Assembly: GCA_017354895.1 (NCBI GenBank)
Contig: CP071497.1
Span: 558,001-622,000 of the forward strand
Direction: 5' to 3'
Length of the DNA: 64,000 nucleotides
DNA from: Podospora comata
Taxonomy: Eukaryota; Ascomycota; Sordariomycetes; Sordariales; Podosporaceae
Shown: positions 11,107-21,681 of the stretch, in pieces
Layout: each line of letters starts with the position of its first letter
Position numbering within the stretch: the stretch's first letter is position 1
The notes under the pieces: model-generated
The model's input: only the letters and a program-made list of their open reading frames with translations
What the model was told of the DNA's origin: nothing
Database searches by the model: none
Made by a program: the position numbers and the translations under genes

Positions 11107-12668
11107 ATTGGGATTAGCATTGGCGTTTTTATTTTGGATTTGATTGTTTGAGAGTGTGTGGGTTCGAAAAGTACTGGGATCTGCACCTTGGTTGAAGGAT
11201 GTGATTATTGGGTAGTATAATAGTTTGTGGTTCCGGTTTCAGAATACCCCTGGGAGGCTTGGATATCTCGCGAGTAGTAATAAAAAGGTCTTGGACCTGT
11301 ACCTACCACTTTTGTCTTTTGATCTCTTGTGCATGCTTGTTCTGTCTTGATTTATCTGATCTTCCATCTCAGCCACATCTACTTTCTCCTTCCTTCCCAC
11401 CGATCTTTCTGCTGCCCCCTTGAACGTGTTTTTGTCCCCGAACAACACCAATCGGATTCCATCCATGCCTAAGAGCTCCCCGTCAAGGCATCCAAGCTCG
11501 CAACCAACAAAGAATAGTTGCATGTCTGAGGTTCGTCCCATTTTCACCTCAGCCACATCCCTTGATTCTCTTTGTCTATCCTGCCTACTTACCTAAGGTA
11601 CTTACTTACCTGCCGAGCCTACTCACACCTGCTGTTCCAACTTCTTTGACTGGATTTGCAATTGCCTACTCAACAAGTAGGTTTGAGGCTACCAACAAGG
11701 TCTCAGCCACACGCTACTAAGGTAGTCTTGGACAAAACAGCGCCACTGTAGGTACCTTAGGTAAGTTTGATCTTCTGATAAGGTGTCAACGCGCCCCCTT
11801 CTGGTGCCTTTCTGTGACCATTGCACGCATTCACACTCAGAGCCGACGCCTCAACCGGTTCGTTGCATGTTCCTAGCTGCCAACGACACACCTGCTGCTG
11901 TCGTCCGAAGGCATATCAACTGCTAACAAAGGCCTATCCGTGTATCAACAAGGCGTTGTGATTGCTAACACTGCACGCCCTCTCACTATCATCTGAGGGT
12001 ATTTTCATCCCCGTTTTCAGGCCTTTAGCTCACAACTGCACGCCTCCTACTCCCATCTAAAGGCATGCCAACCCCCTTCTTCACGCCCATTCACATCCAA
12101 ACAGCATGTCACACGCTCAAGCAGCCAAGTCCAGAACTCAGAACCCCTTTTCCATCATACACCACCCCTGTTATTATAAAAACTATATAATACACGGCAA
12201 TGAATCCGCCAGTTTGACAACTCCCCAGACCATCTAAAAACCGAATACAATGAACCCCCCCTTGCTTTCCACACCACCCTTACTTTCCATACCCCCCAAA
12301 ACCCAAGCCCAGACGCAAATAACTCCCCAGACTATTCTGAAACCGGAATGTAACCACCCAAATACCGCCTCCTTTGGTTTGGTGCATAATAAACCCACTT
12401 TTGCAATCCGTAAAAAAGGCCCATATAAACCTTCCTTGGCCATGGGTATGTCCCAAAAACAAAACAAAACCGAGCCGGAAAAAAGGCAAATAACTCCCCC
12501 CAAATATCTTGACGTCCCTGGTGCTGCTGCTGTCATTCTCACGGGCGAAAAACAGCTCAATTCTTGCGCTCCATCCACCCGACCAGAGCAGCGAGGTGCA
12601 TATCCATGCCATCCTCATCCTCGTTTTTGTTCTCGTCGTCGATATTTCCGGGGGCCTGTTCTTCATTG
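11107..12668. other. Intergenic between convergent genes
   Basis: Holds the 3' ends of pho-4 and of the minus-strand coiled-coil gene. Degenerate ACTTACCTAAGGTA/TACCTTAGGTA words recur between 11580 and 11770. On the minus strand an acidic open frame (12560-12720, ending in DENKNEDEDGMDMHLAALVG) could be an alternative C-terminus of the next gene if an intron or different frame is used. Confidence 0.45.
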
Positions 12669-14945
12669 TTAGTCTCGCGTCCATCTTCTCTTCCAAGCTG
12701 AGGAGGTAAATCCCTCCTGAGCTGTGGTTGCACCAACCACCGTCGTTGCCGTCGTAACCGCCGGGGCGGGAGCAGCAGCCAGAGGTTGTAGCCCACCAGT
12801 GGTAGACTGGCCAGGGCGCGCGGGAGGAGGGTCCGTCACCGTCGTCACGGTGATCACGTTCTTGTTCTTCGGGAGACGACCACGGGTTCTCTTCGGGGCT
12901 GGGGCCGGGGCCGGAGGGGGGGATCCAGACCGGGCTCTCTTGGTATCGGCCCTCGGGGGAGGCTGTAAAGCCCCCGGGGAGGGGGTCACAGAACGGACGC
13001 GGCGTCTCTCGTTCGGGCCTGGCGTCCCCGTGATGGTGCGGCTGACGCCGCCAGGTGCGGTGAGCTCGAGGGAGGGGATTGGTCCGGCGAGGAGGGCAGG
13101 GTCGGGTCCAGCGGGGGCGGTGAAGACGACCCGGGCGTCGGGAGGGAGGTTGTAGGTGTTGCCCACGATAGTCACCGGCGCCACTCCCAAAGACTGGGGA
13201 GTTTCCCCCTGAGGAGCGGGCCTCACAATTCCAGCCGTGGGCTGGGGGCCGGACTTGGGGTGGGCGGGGAAGTAGTAATAGACCGGGCAGCCACACTCGA
13301 TCTTCATCACCCTGATAAACTCCCAGACCTTGTTGCCGGGCTTGGGGATGCTGGCATCGAGTCTCTCGTCCGCAGTCATCTCGATGCTGTCGGCGTGGAT
13401 ACGCTCGACGTCGATATTGGATTCGATAACCAACTGGAGCGTCTTAAACTCCTTTCTCACGTCCAAATCCATCCTCTCTGCGCCAAAACAGGCGAGCATA
13501 TTCCGGATTCTGGCCAGGACGGTTTCTTGATGCTGGATATGCATCGTTGTTGTCTGGGCGGCAGCGGCTCGACGACCTTGCTCAACCCCGATGGGGAGAG
13601 CGGCTTGCCAGCCGAGGTCGTATCCGATCACCACCCGCTGATCCATATCGGCGACGAACTGGGGGGTGGTCTGACCACCGCTGGGAAGGCTGTGATATGC
13701 CGACCGGGGGTCGAGGGCAGCCTCTCTCTTCGCCATCTCGGCCTCTCGTTCGGCCATCTCGGCCAGTCTTCTCTCGATCTCTTTCTCTTTTGCCGCGTTC
13801 TCCATGTCCTTCTTGACGAGGCTGGTGTTGACGGCGACGAAATTCCTGTTCTTCTTCTTCAACTCCTCCTCCTTCTCTTTCAACGCCTTCTCCTTCTCTT
13901 TCAACGCCTCCTCCCTCATCCTCAACCCCTCTTCCTTCTTCCCCAGCCCCGTGTCCTCCGGGGGACGTCTCTCCTTCTCCTCCAAGGCTCTCTTCTTCTC
14001 CTGCAGGTTCTTCTCTTCCTCCTCCAGCTCCCTCTTCCTCGCCTCTAGGGCCTTATTCTCGTCGTCCAAATCCTCCCTCCAAAGCCGGAGGGTGACCTTT
14101 TGGGTCTCGACAATCTTCTGCTGCTCAAGAATAGCAGCGGCAGCCTTCTCCCTCATCTCCAAATCCTCCTTTTCCTTGTCGAGGGCGTCCTCCCCAGCCG
14201 TGAGGGCATCTTCCCGCTCATTGAGAGCGGTTTCTCTCTCCACAACCACGGCCTCCCGCTGGAGGAGTTCCGCCTCACGGGGCTCGAGACCCGCGAGCTG
14301 GTGCTTCTTCTCCTCGATAGCTCTGATGAGGCTATCGAGGGAGGCTTTCGCCTCAACCTCGGCCTGGAGAAGCCGCTTCTCCCTCTGGCGGAGGATCTTC
14401 TCGAAGTCGGCGAGCCTCGCCTTCTCTCTGTTGAGAGAGGCGGCGGAGAAGGAAGACAGGGCCGGAGAGACGACAGGGACGGCCGGGGCGACAGGGGCGT
14501 TGGTGGCGGTGGCGGTGGCGAGGTTTGCGAGGACCGTACCATACCGAACGATGTCGGTATGGGGGACACTAGCGTACCCCCAGGCATTCTTCCCCTCCAC
14601 AAACCTCTTCTCCAGGGCTGTCTGCTCCCTTTGGGGCATCCCCAGGATGTCGTGAGGATGTCCTCCGGGAGGACCAGCGGGCGAACCGGTGAGAGGAGCG
14701 GTGATGGTGGCAGGAAAGCTGCCGAGGGGAGTGGTGGGAGGAGGGAGAGGGAGAGAGGGAGAGGTGGGGGCGAGGGCAAGAAGGTCGGTGCCAACGGGAG
14801 TACCCATGGTAACTGGGAACATCGCAGCCGGGGTCGGAGTGTCCAGCTGGAAGGGCGGACTCGCCGTAGTGGGGATGGGAGGGGTGGAGGAGGGGTGCCC
14901 AGGATTTTCCCCCTGGCCGGGGATCGAGGTAAACTCGAGAGGCAT
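12669..14945 (-). CDS. Hypothetical coiled-coil protein with AT-hook-like motif
   Basis: A single open frame of 758 residues with no recognisable enzyme domain. Residues 1-110 are Pro/Thr-rich. Residues 171-410 form a long charged coiled coil with repeated R/K-E-E-A-L-x-x-K-E-K-E heptads. A folded core of about 130 residues follows (AADMDQRVVIGYDLGWQAAL-type helix, then KVWEFIRVMKIECGCPVYYYF). The tail is Pro/Ala-rich and carries a basic stretch, KRTRGRLPKNK, similar to an AT-hook and a nuclear signal. A nuclear structural or chromatin protein is one possibility (inference only). The last 15 residues are uncertain because the acidic minus-strand frame just downstream could be the true end after a small intron. 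GC content is higher than in the DNA on either side. Confidence 0.65.
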   Translation of the reverse strand: MPLEFTSIPGQGENPGHPSSTPPIPTTASPPFQLDTPTPAAMFPVTMGTPVGTDLLALAPTSPSLPLPPPTTPLGSFPATITAPLTGSPAGPPGGHPHDILGMPQREQTALEKRFVEGKNAWGYASVPHTDIVRYGTVLANLATATATNAPVAPAVPVVSPALSSFSAASLNREKARLADFEKILRQREKRLLQAEVEAKASLDSLIRAIEEKKHQLAGLEPREAELLQREAVVVERETALNEREDALTAGEDALDKEKEDLEMREKAAAAILEQQKIVETQKVTLRLWREDLDDENKALEARKRELEEEEKNLQEKKRALEEKERRPPEDTGLGKKEEGLRMREEALKEKEKALKEKEEELKKKNRNFVAVNTSLVKKDMENAAKEKEIERRLAEMAEREAEMAKREAALDPRSAYHSLPSGGQTTPQFVADMDQRVVIGYDLGWQAALPIGVEQGRRAAAAQTTTMHIQHQETVLARIRNMLACFGAERMDLDVRKEFKTLQLVIESNIDVERIHADSIEMTADERLDASIPKPGNKVWEFIRVMKIECGCPVYYYFPAHPKSGPQPTAGIVRPAPQGETPQSLGVAPVTIVGNTYNLPPDARVVFTAPAGPDPALLAGPIPSLELTAPGGVSRTITGTPGPNERRRVRSVTPSPGALQPPPRADTKRARSGSPPPAPAPAPKRTRGRLPKNKNVITVTTVTDPPPARPGQSTTGGLQPLAAAPAPAVTTATTVVGATTAQEGFTSSAWKRRWTRD

Positions 14946-14989
14946 TGTGTTCTCCTAGGAGAAAAAGAAGAGAATGTCAGTCCATGTTA

Positions 14990-15910
14990 AGCTGGGATGT
15001 TTCTTGGTCGTTTGTGAACGCTGCTGTCTTGCGTGCAAACGACATGACTTGGTGAGGAAACGGTGCTATCTCGTGTGAAAACAGTGATATTTTGTGAGGA
15101 GACGATGAGGTATCGGTGTGTACACGGCTATGCATCGTCTGCAGATGGCTATGTCTTGTTGGGGAGGCGGATATGTAACTTCAAACTTTTAACTTGGACG
15201 TTTCTTCACGATCTTGGGGTTGATGAGAAAACAATGCCAAGTCAAAATCTGGGGTTTGAAAATGCCAGATCCTTGTGACTAGACGAATACCACAATCGTG
15301 AGAAAACGCTGCTAAGTCAAAATCACACTCGTGAGAAAGCACTGCTACCTCAAGTCAAATTTGGGGTTTGAAAACACAAAGTCCGTGTAAAGACAGATCT
15401 CAAATCCTTGACTTGAATATTTTTTTTCTGTGCTCAAAAACAATGCCAGGTCAAAGTTTGGGTGTGAAAATGCCAAATCCGTAGACCAGTCGAATCTCAA
15501 CATCGTGAAAACACATCCAAGTCAAAAGTTCGAAGCTTGCCAATTCCAAATCTTGTTGACGGGCGAATCTCATCATAGCAAGAGAACGCCCAAGTCAAAA
15601 GATCAAAAGATTGGAGTGCGGAAACATCAGCTCTTCCTGGCAAGGCCCGTCTCACACTTGTGAGAGACTGGTGCTAAAGTCAAGAGAATAGGGGGTGTAG
15701 AATGTGCAGATTTGTGTTTCAGAATGCCAGATCTGATGATAGGACAAGTCTGGCATTATACTGTGAGAAAATGTCCAAGTCAAAATGTGGAATTGCGGAC
15801 ACCAAATCTTCGTGACGAGACAGTCTCCACATATGTGAGAATAAATGCCAATTCTGAAAAGGGGGGTTTGGAGACAGATCTCACACTTGTGAGAACATGC
15901 TGCAGGGCAC
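14990..15910. repeat. Degenerate tandem repeat, unit about 60-80 bp
   Basis: About ten diverged copies of a unit built from GTGAGAAAACGCTGCCAAGT, a CAAAATTTGGGGTTTGAAAA block, then GCCAAATCCTTGTGACGAGA and CGAATCTCACA. Clear unit starts lie near 15219, 15297, 15328, 15436, 15513, 15650, 15759 and 15835. The units differ in length and carry many substitutions, so the array is old. It lies immediately upstream of the minus-strand coiled-coil gene and may include its promoter. Confidence 0.7.
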
Positions 15911-17689
15911 ACAGGGTTTGGGGGTTGAAAGGCAGAATGCTTGCCAGGAAGCAACGTTCAAAAGCATTTGCGGCAGTGCTTGTGTTGTGTGTAGAGGAAG
16001 GGAAGAAAGGGTGTTGATGTAGAAGGTATGTCCAGATAGAGGATCTTGGTGTGGGAACAATGGCAAGACAAAAACTCTTGTGTGGAGACAAGATGGATGG
16101 AAGTGTGATGCGAATATCAGACTGGAATAGGAAGGGTGTGCGGGAATGGTGGAATAATACGTACTCTCGAGCGGGCGAATTTGGTTGGTTGTCTGAGGAA
16201 AAAGAACAGTTAGCAAAGGATCTGAAAGTGGTAGTGCTGCAAGCAATTGACAAGACATTCGCCCAATCATCTGAAAGAGGTAACCCCAACTCTTGTTAAG
16301 ACGACTCGGAGGTGCTAGTGCTCGTGAAAAGATGTGTTCCCTTGCAGAGGGAATCTCGGCCTCGTGGAAGTAGGAATCCCTCGCTTGAGAGTTGATGTTG
16401 AACAGGCAGTGTGCCCCAACATCGTAATTCCATAGCTTTGATACCATCTTCTTCAAAACAGACCTTGCTTCCATGCAGACTGAGGGTGTAAACTGTGACC
16501 TCACCCTTGTGATCGAGTGGTAGATAGTCAGGAAGACGGCCAGGAGTCGCGACTCGACGACCCTGGAGTCGATTTGACCGCAAACAAGCCAATCAGGAGA
16601 CTTGAAGCCATCATGATAAAGAAAACAACAAGAAGAAAAGGAAATACCTACGATCGTTCTCGCGGGGCGACAGCGGGGGCGGGCAAGGCAGAAGCAGAGG
16701 CGAAGGTGAGCGAGGGCGAGAGCAGAAAATTCACGCGGGCGTGGAGGTGAAAAAATGAAAAAGGAAAAGCATCGGGGCTAGACGAAGACCTTGAGTAAAC
16801 AAACCCCCTCAGGCAAGCACTGAAAATTACAGAAGGTCTACCGCCTATAGGCCAGGGCATCTACTCGCGTGGTGTATGAGCAGGAAGACCGTTCTTGAGG
16901 CAGGAACGTCCTTATCGCGCCATTGTCTGCTAACGATGCTCGAGTCTTCCTAATCTCCCGGTATGCTTCTCATCTGTCTCCTGAAGACATCTTGTTCCAT
17001 CCCGAACAGTGGCATACACCATAGGGTGGAAGAGCCCAGTCTCCTCATCGCGAACCCCTACTTTCAGAGAGCAACCAGGCATGGCAGCAAAAGTGGAGCC
17101 AGTTGTTTGGGTAAAACAATACAAAGATGGTGGGAGACGAGCAGTGACAGGAGAGCACGGCCCCCTGATATTTATAACAGAGAGAAGATCGCTAGGTATT
17201 AATTATTGAGCATAAGGTATGTTACTATACAAGACTCTTGGGGCCAGATCAGCCCCAGCTTTTGGACGAAGGCTTGTGAAATATAATTATATATACCCCT
17301 ATTGACGTTCAAAAATCATAAGGCTTTTATAGGCTTCCAGAGGTAAGCATGTACAGGGAGCCCTTGACGCTCAGAATCCAATATGCGCTTACGTTGAGGC
17401 TTAAAGGTCTATCTGTGTGTCTTTATTGCTAACGAATAGATCACGAACCCAAACAACAAGCCACAAACTCTATCCAATTTCGTTTGCTGAGTACCATCCC
17501 AGCGAGCGATGCCACTGTTCCAAAACTCCCAGACTGACCGGGTACTTCGTTGTATCTGGGACAAGGGTCTCGGCGGCGACAAGGATTGTTGTACCACCGG
17601 AATCTGGACACAATTTGCCACGTGACTTTTCGCCGCTTTATCTGTCCTGAATTAGGTGGAGCTCAGGACCGGCTCATCTTCAGCTCCAG
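15911..17689. other. Gene-poor region
   Basis: No supported gene. Faint further copies of the upstream tandem-repeat words (CTTGTGTGGAGACAAGATGG, CTCGTGAAAAGATG) appear to about 16340. From 17200 composition drops to AT-rich, with TATAATTATATATACCCC near 17283, typical of decayed repeats. Confidence 0.4.
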
Positions 17690-17843
17690 TCTGCTTACCT
17701 CGCTCAGGGACTGCTTAGGGTCTGCTCACCTCGCTCATAGACTGCTTAGGGTTTGCTCACCTCGCTTATAGACTACTTAGTGTCTGCTCACTTCGCTTAT
17801 GGACTGCTTAGGGTTTGCTCACTATACTTAGGGCTGCTTTGGG
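17690..17843 (+). repeat. 31-bp minisatellite, about five units
   Basis: Four units of exactly 31 bp (17690, 17721, 17752, 17783) and one of 30 bp (17814) share the core TGCTCACCTCGCT then ACTGCTTAGGG. A more decayed sixth copy trails to about 17885. Confidence 0.9.
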
Positions 17844-17944
17844 TTGCTTATAGTTTGCTTACCCTGCTAATAGTTTACTCACTTACTACTGATGGTACTT
17901 TTATAAGCTTGTTCTATAACGTTAGTTTAAGACTCCTCTCAAAG

Positions 17945-18380
17945 TAGGTTGGATGACAAGGAAGTGGACCACATATGGATGTGGCCCAGGTAGGTTTGAA
18001 CTACCCAAGCCATCTACCCACATTAAACCCTCCACAACCCTGGACCTCCGAAAGCCCTCCCGATATCAACACACACTTTATATTCCACCCACAGAGACCA
18101 AAAATGAAGCTTTTCTTTTACTTTTTTTTGCTCCAGGTACCCATCAATGGCCAAATATACCGAGGAGGATATTAAAAATGCCCAGAAAGATATTGCAGCT
18201 GGTATAAACCAGCGAAAAGTGTCCAATAAGTACGGGATTCTATGTTCCACCCTAAAGTACCGTATTGATAGTACCCTACTAAGGAACCTTACCTATAAAA
18301 ACTAATAGCGACTTTCTTATGGCTAAGAAGACTTTATTATTTAATAGATCCTTTATTAGAAAGCCTTAGCTACGCTTCTA
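17945..18380 (+). mobile_element. Cut-off 5' part of a Fot1/pogo-like transposon
   Basis: Begins around GTAGGTTGGATGAC, a sequence repeated with changes at 18805, which suggests a shared element end. The 5' leader then leads to a start of a pogo-type transposase at 18147. The rest of the element is missing: an LTR-like sequence begins at 18381, so a later insertion probably cut it off. Confidence 0.65.
18147..18305 (+). pseudogene. N-terminal fragment of a Fot1-type transposase
   Basis: Fifty-two residues starting MAKYTEEDIKNAQKDIAAGI and continuing QRKVSNKYGILCSTLKYRI. This is the psq-type helix-turn-helix that opens Fot1/pogo transposases (compare YTEEDI...AL.DI..G.S.R.A...YGIP.STL..R in the family). 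The frame stops at 18303 and no DDE domain follows. It is not from the same copy as the element at 3591, whose opening sequence differs. Confidence 0.8.
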
Positions 18381-18804
18381 TGTGACGAACCCCTATCCAG
18401 AACCTCTGAAAGGGATACTGGTTGAAGGCACTTCTGAACAATCCTGGTTCGGTGCAGCTAAATAGTGCACAATAAGATGCCTCAATGTAATCACAAGATA
18501 CCGTGACTACAAGCTTGAATTGCATACTACGGAACTATCTACGAGCTATTTAGTTCCTCCGTATATATGGACCGTAGATTCCTAAGTACCTCCGTACCTG
18601 GCTCGCCCTCGCTCACCAGCGACCGGTGGTGATCCTCCAGCGCTCACCACGCTCGCCAGGTGATCGTGGTGATCCGGCTCGCCTCTGCCAAGCAGCGAGC
18701 CTCCTCTACCCCTGCAGCCTTGCCGTCGTGTCTCCTTTACCCGATTGGCTATCGTGGCCAGTTGCAGTCCCCGCCTGGCCTTGCTATATGGTTGGTCTGT
18801 GACA
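18381..18804. mobile_element. LTR-like fossil copy A
   Basis: Starts TGTGACGAACCCC and ends CTGTGACA (TG...CA ends as in LTRs). Its first 95 bases or so closely match the reverse complement of the right part of copy B at 19555-19911, after which the two diverge. Looks like a lone LTR of a retrotransposon; no internal coding region is present and no target duplication could be seen. An old insertion. Confidence 0.6.
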
Positions 18805-19554
18805 CTAGGTTGGATGACCTGGAAATGGGCCACCCACGGTAATGGACCACGCCCCCACACCAACCACACAACCTTGATGAGATTACCCCTGAATGCTTAC
18901 ACTCTCTACAACAAGACCAATATTGGGTCAATTTCTATGGGAGTTATACCAAAATGAAGCTCAATCACTGTCTGAGTCAGACATTTTGTCTACTTCCCTT
19001 TTGCGCCGAGTTTAAACCCGATGACGTGCGCTGCGCTACACAGGCTCGGCTAGCACCGGCTGCTCTATATTCTCCTTGGGCACCGCTTTTTCTACTACTA
19101 CCCTCTCTTTAATTTGGGCCTCTTCTAGTTTACAGAGCTTTACAAACTTCGAGTTCGAATCTTTTCTATTTAATTTGCACCTTTTATTTACTTCCTAGGC
19201 TTTGTAGACGTTCTGTTGGTGCCTTGCTGTATTAGCTTTGTAGATCGATGCCTTTGATTTTAGAGTAAGTATAGTACTGGTAAGATTCCTTACGGCAAAA
19301 CGTTTTTCTGCCTCTATAGCGCTGTTGAGTAGGTCCCTGACCTTCTTGGCCACTAGGGAGTCTCCTACAGTACAGAAAGTAGGTAGTATAAAAGAGAAAT
19401 TCAATAGCACTATAGGGACTACCTCTTGGCTTAAAGAGAGCGGTTTGCACCTATATATAGGCTATAGGCCTGTTCTACATTAGCCGCCGGCAATATTTTT
19501 CTTTCTAAAGCCCTGCTTGCAAGCAAGGTTATACAGCCAGACCAAGTTGTCACG
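18805..19554. other. Mixed repeat remnants between the two LTR-like copies
   Basis: Opens with CTAGGTTGGATGACCTGG, a diverged second copy of the element end seen at 17945. On the minus strand, 19195-19410 can be read as LVAKKVRDLLNSAIEAEKRF ... SKASIYKANTARHQQ, a helical Lys/Arg-rich stretch resembling the region after the DDE domain in pogo-type transposases. The match is weak. The DNA is AT-rich, with several stops when read on. Confidence 0.4.
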
Positions 19555-19911
19555 TGTCACAGCCCTGGTATATGGATAAGGGTAACGATTGGTTGTGAAA
19601 CCACGGAACCTGGGGCTAAGCGGGGAAACACCCAGGGGAGCCAATCACAGGACAGGACAGCTGATCAGTGCGATCAGGGCACTGATCAAAGTGATCCATG
19701 TCTTGACATAGGTCTATATATACGGAGGAACTGGCTGGTGTAGATAGACAGTTCCGCAGTATGCAATACAAGTCACAATCGTTGGTATCTTAGCTATTGT
19801 GATTGAGACAAGCCATTTGTTGTACACTGTTTAGCTGTACCGAACCAGGATTGTTCAGAAGTGCCTTCAACCAGTATCCCTTTCAGAGGTTCTGGATAGG
19901 GGTTCGTCACA
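19555..19911. mobile_element. LTR-like fossil copy B, inverted relative to copy A
   Basis: On the plus strand it begins TGTCACAGCCC and ends GGGGTTCGTCACA; its reverse complement begins TGTGACGAACCCC like copy A and ends CTGTGACA. A TATA-like TCTATATATACGG lies near 19695. No internal region is attached. Its right end abuts the cut-off host gene tail at 19912. Confidence 0.6.
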
Positions 19912-20163
19912 CCTAGTGATTGGATGGGTGTTGAGGTGAGGACGACTACAACGGCGGTGGGGACGGTTAGTTGGTCGACTGTGACGAGTACGACTACGAC
20001 GGGTTTTACAACGGAGACGACAAGTAGTGGTAATCAGGCTGCTGATGAGGGGGTTAGCACGACGACCTCGGCGAATAGTGTTGCGCAGAGGACGGGGCTG
20101 CCTGAAGGGGTTATGATGGGGGTTGTGGCTATTGGCGGGTCTATTGTGGGAGGGTTGCTGTGA
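19912..20163 (+). pseudogene. Cut-off 3' end of a cell-surface (GPI-type) protein gene
   Basis: An open frame enters directly from the LTR-like copy and runs to TGA 20163. It is Thr/Ser-rich with valine spacers (EVRTTTTAVGTVSWSTVTST), then RTGLPEGVMMGVVAIGGSIV and a short hydrophobic end GGLL. That layout, a Ser/Thr-rich stalk followed by a C-terminal hydrophobic tail, is typical of fungal GPI-anchored cell-wall proteins. No signal peptide or N-terminal domain is present and none was found to the left of the repeats, so the gene appears to have lost its 5' part when the repeats inserted. Confidence 0.6.
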
Positions 20164-20532
20164 AGCTGCACATGGGCGGGTTGAAAAGTACCGAGAGGGT
20201 ACAAAGGTTGGAAATATACGAAGTAGTTTTGAATGCCTGTGATTATGGAATACGAAGTTCTTCAAAGCTGCGGGTTGTTTTGGTTTGTGTGGCGTTGCCC
20301 AAGACGGGAGCATGTTCCAACGGCCGTTGGGAGTGCTAGACCCCTGTAATCAGGGGTCCCTATGGCATCGGGAATTGCAACTGCGGGTTCCTTGCATAGA
20401 TATCTTCCTGGACAAGATGCATATAACAGCTGGCCCCATGCCAACCAATTCAACGTCGCGTCGAGTTCCATCTGATGTTCAAGAGACATTCACAGCATAA
20501 CCCATCGTCGGCGTTTGTCGACATCTGACAAG

Positions 20533-20853
20533 ATGGTTCTTCCCCCGCTGCTCTTGGAGAGGACCTCGTGGGTTCAAGATCACAAGAGTGTAGTCACTGA
20601 GTTTGCAAGACAGTGTGGTGCGGATAGGATACAGGCATTCCAGGTGCTTGCGCATGCGATCACGGGAGCGGAAGAGTGCAGGACTGCTCTGGCAGTTGGG
20701 TTGGGGATCATCGATCCGGTTACGTTGACTGATGGGGGTACAGTGCAAGGTGGGACATCTACGGCCTGTGGCATGAGGGCGAGGGAGACGGGGTTTGTGA
20801 AGGAGGTTGCCGCTGTTGTTGGTGGCGTGGCTGCAATGGGCTTACTGTGTTGA
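20533..20853 (+). CDS. Small hypothetical protein, possibly another partial surface-protein gene
   Basis: A frame of 106 residues from ATG 20533. It has no signal peptide, although the start MVLPPLLLERTSW is mildly hydrophobic. The middle (AFQVLAHAITGAEECRTALA) has spaced cysteines, and the end, VKEVAAVVGGVAAMGLLC, is hydrophobic like a GPI or tail-anchor signal. The end resembles in type, though not clearly in sequence, the tail of the pseudogene just upstream. It may be a real short gene or the last exon of a broken one. Confidence 0.35.
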   Translation: MVLPPLLLERTSWVQDHKSVVTEFARQCGADRIQAFQVLAHAITGAEECRTALAVGLGIIDPVTLTDGGTVQGGTSTACGMRARETGFVKEVAAVVGGVAAMGLLC

Positions 20854-21681
20854 AATCCCGATTGTGGGTCTGAGTGAATCAAGTAGTTATGATCAAAGCG
20901 TTGTACTGTATTTCATTGATTGCTTCAAGAACCCTGAAGGATAAGACCTGTGGAAAGATAACAGTGGGAGCCATCTAATACCCCATAATTCACCAAGACC
21001 TTTCTGCCATGGCCGCTGCGCAACCATAGCGTCTACTGGCCTGGCGTGCTGCAGTACTGCCTCAGGAATCAAGGCATGAATTCCAGCATACTGCTGTGAA
21101 GTTTGAGCTAGGATTTGTGGGCTTGACAGCACGCAGCAGTGGCGGCATAGACCTCGAGTACACTGTAACCACAAACCATCCGTCAGATACTAAGTTGTTT
21201 TGATCCGAATGAAAGAAGATATATTACTGCTGTCTCAATAACTAGTCGCACATGCGTGAACGTATTGAAGGGTAAAAAGCCGCCATAGTTGCAGGGGTGT
21301 GATGTCAGTTGTTGGAACGATCGTAATCCACATATCCCGCCGCCCAGACATGATGGATGAGAGGAAAGTGAAATTCCAGTTGAAACGCCATTTTTCCAAC
21401 CCAGTGATCCCAAAAAGGAATCATCTTCCTTGTTTACATACACGCTCACTGATCAGCTGAAAGATGGAATAAGCTGAAGCCCAGAACGCAAGCCTGTAGA
21501 TAAGAGAAAACGGAAAAGATTCGTCATTATCATGCATAGGTAAGCTATAGTTCAGAAAAACGAACAAATACAAAGCGTCCTATTGAGCCGACGGGCTCTT
21601 TTTGAGTCTAGAGCTGAGCCGCTGACTTTTCAGGGTGGCGAAGACTTAGCTCTTGTGCAAGGCTCTTTTGTATCTATTGGA
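20854..21681. other. Intergenic between convergent genes
   Basis: No supported gene or repeat; contains the 3' flank of the minus-strand kinase gene. Confidence 0.45.

Noticed and set aside
18381-19911. A single transposon with about 200-bp terminal inverted repeats
   Set aside because: Each end copy has its own TG...CA borders and no flanking duplication was seen outside the pair, so two lone LTR-like copies in opposite orientation explain it better.
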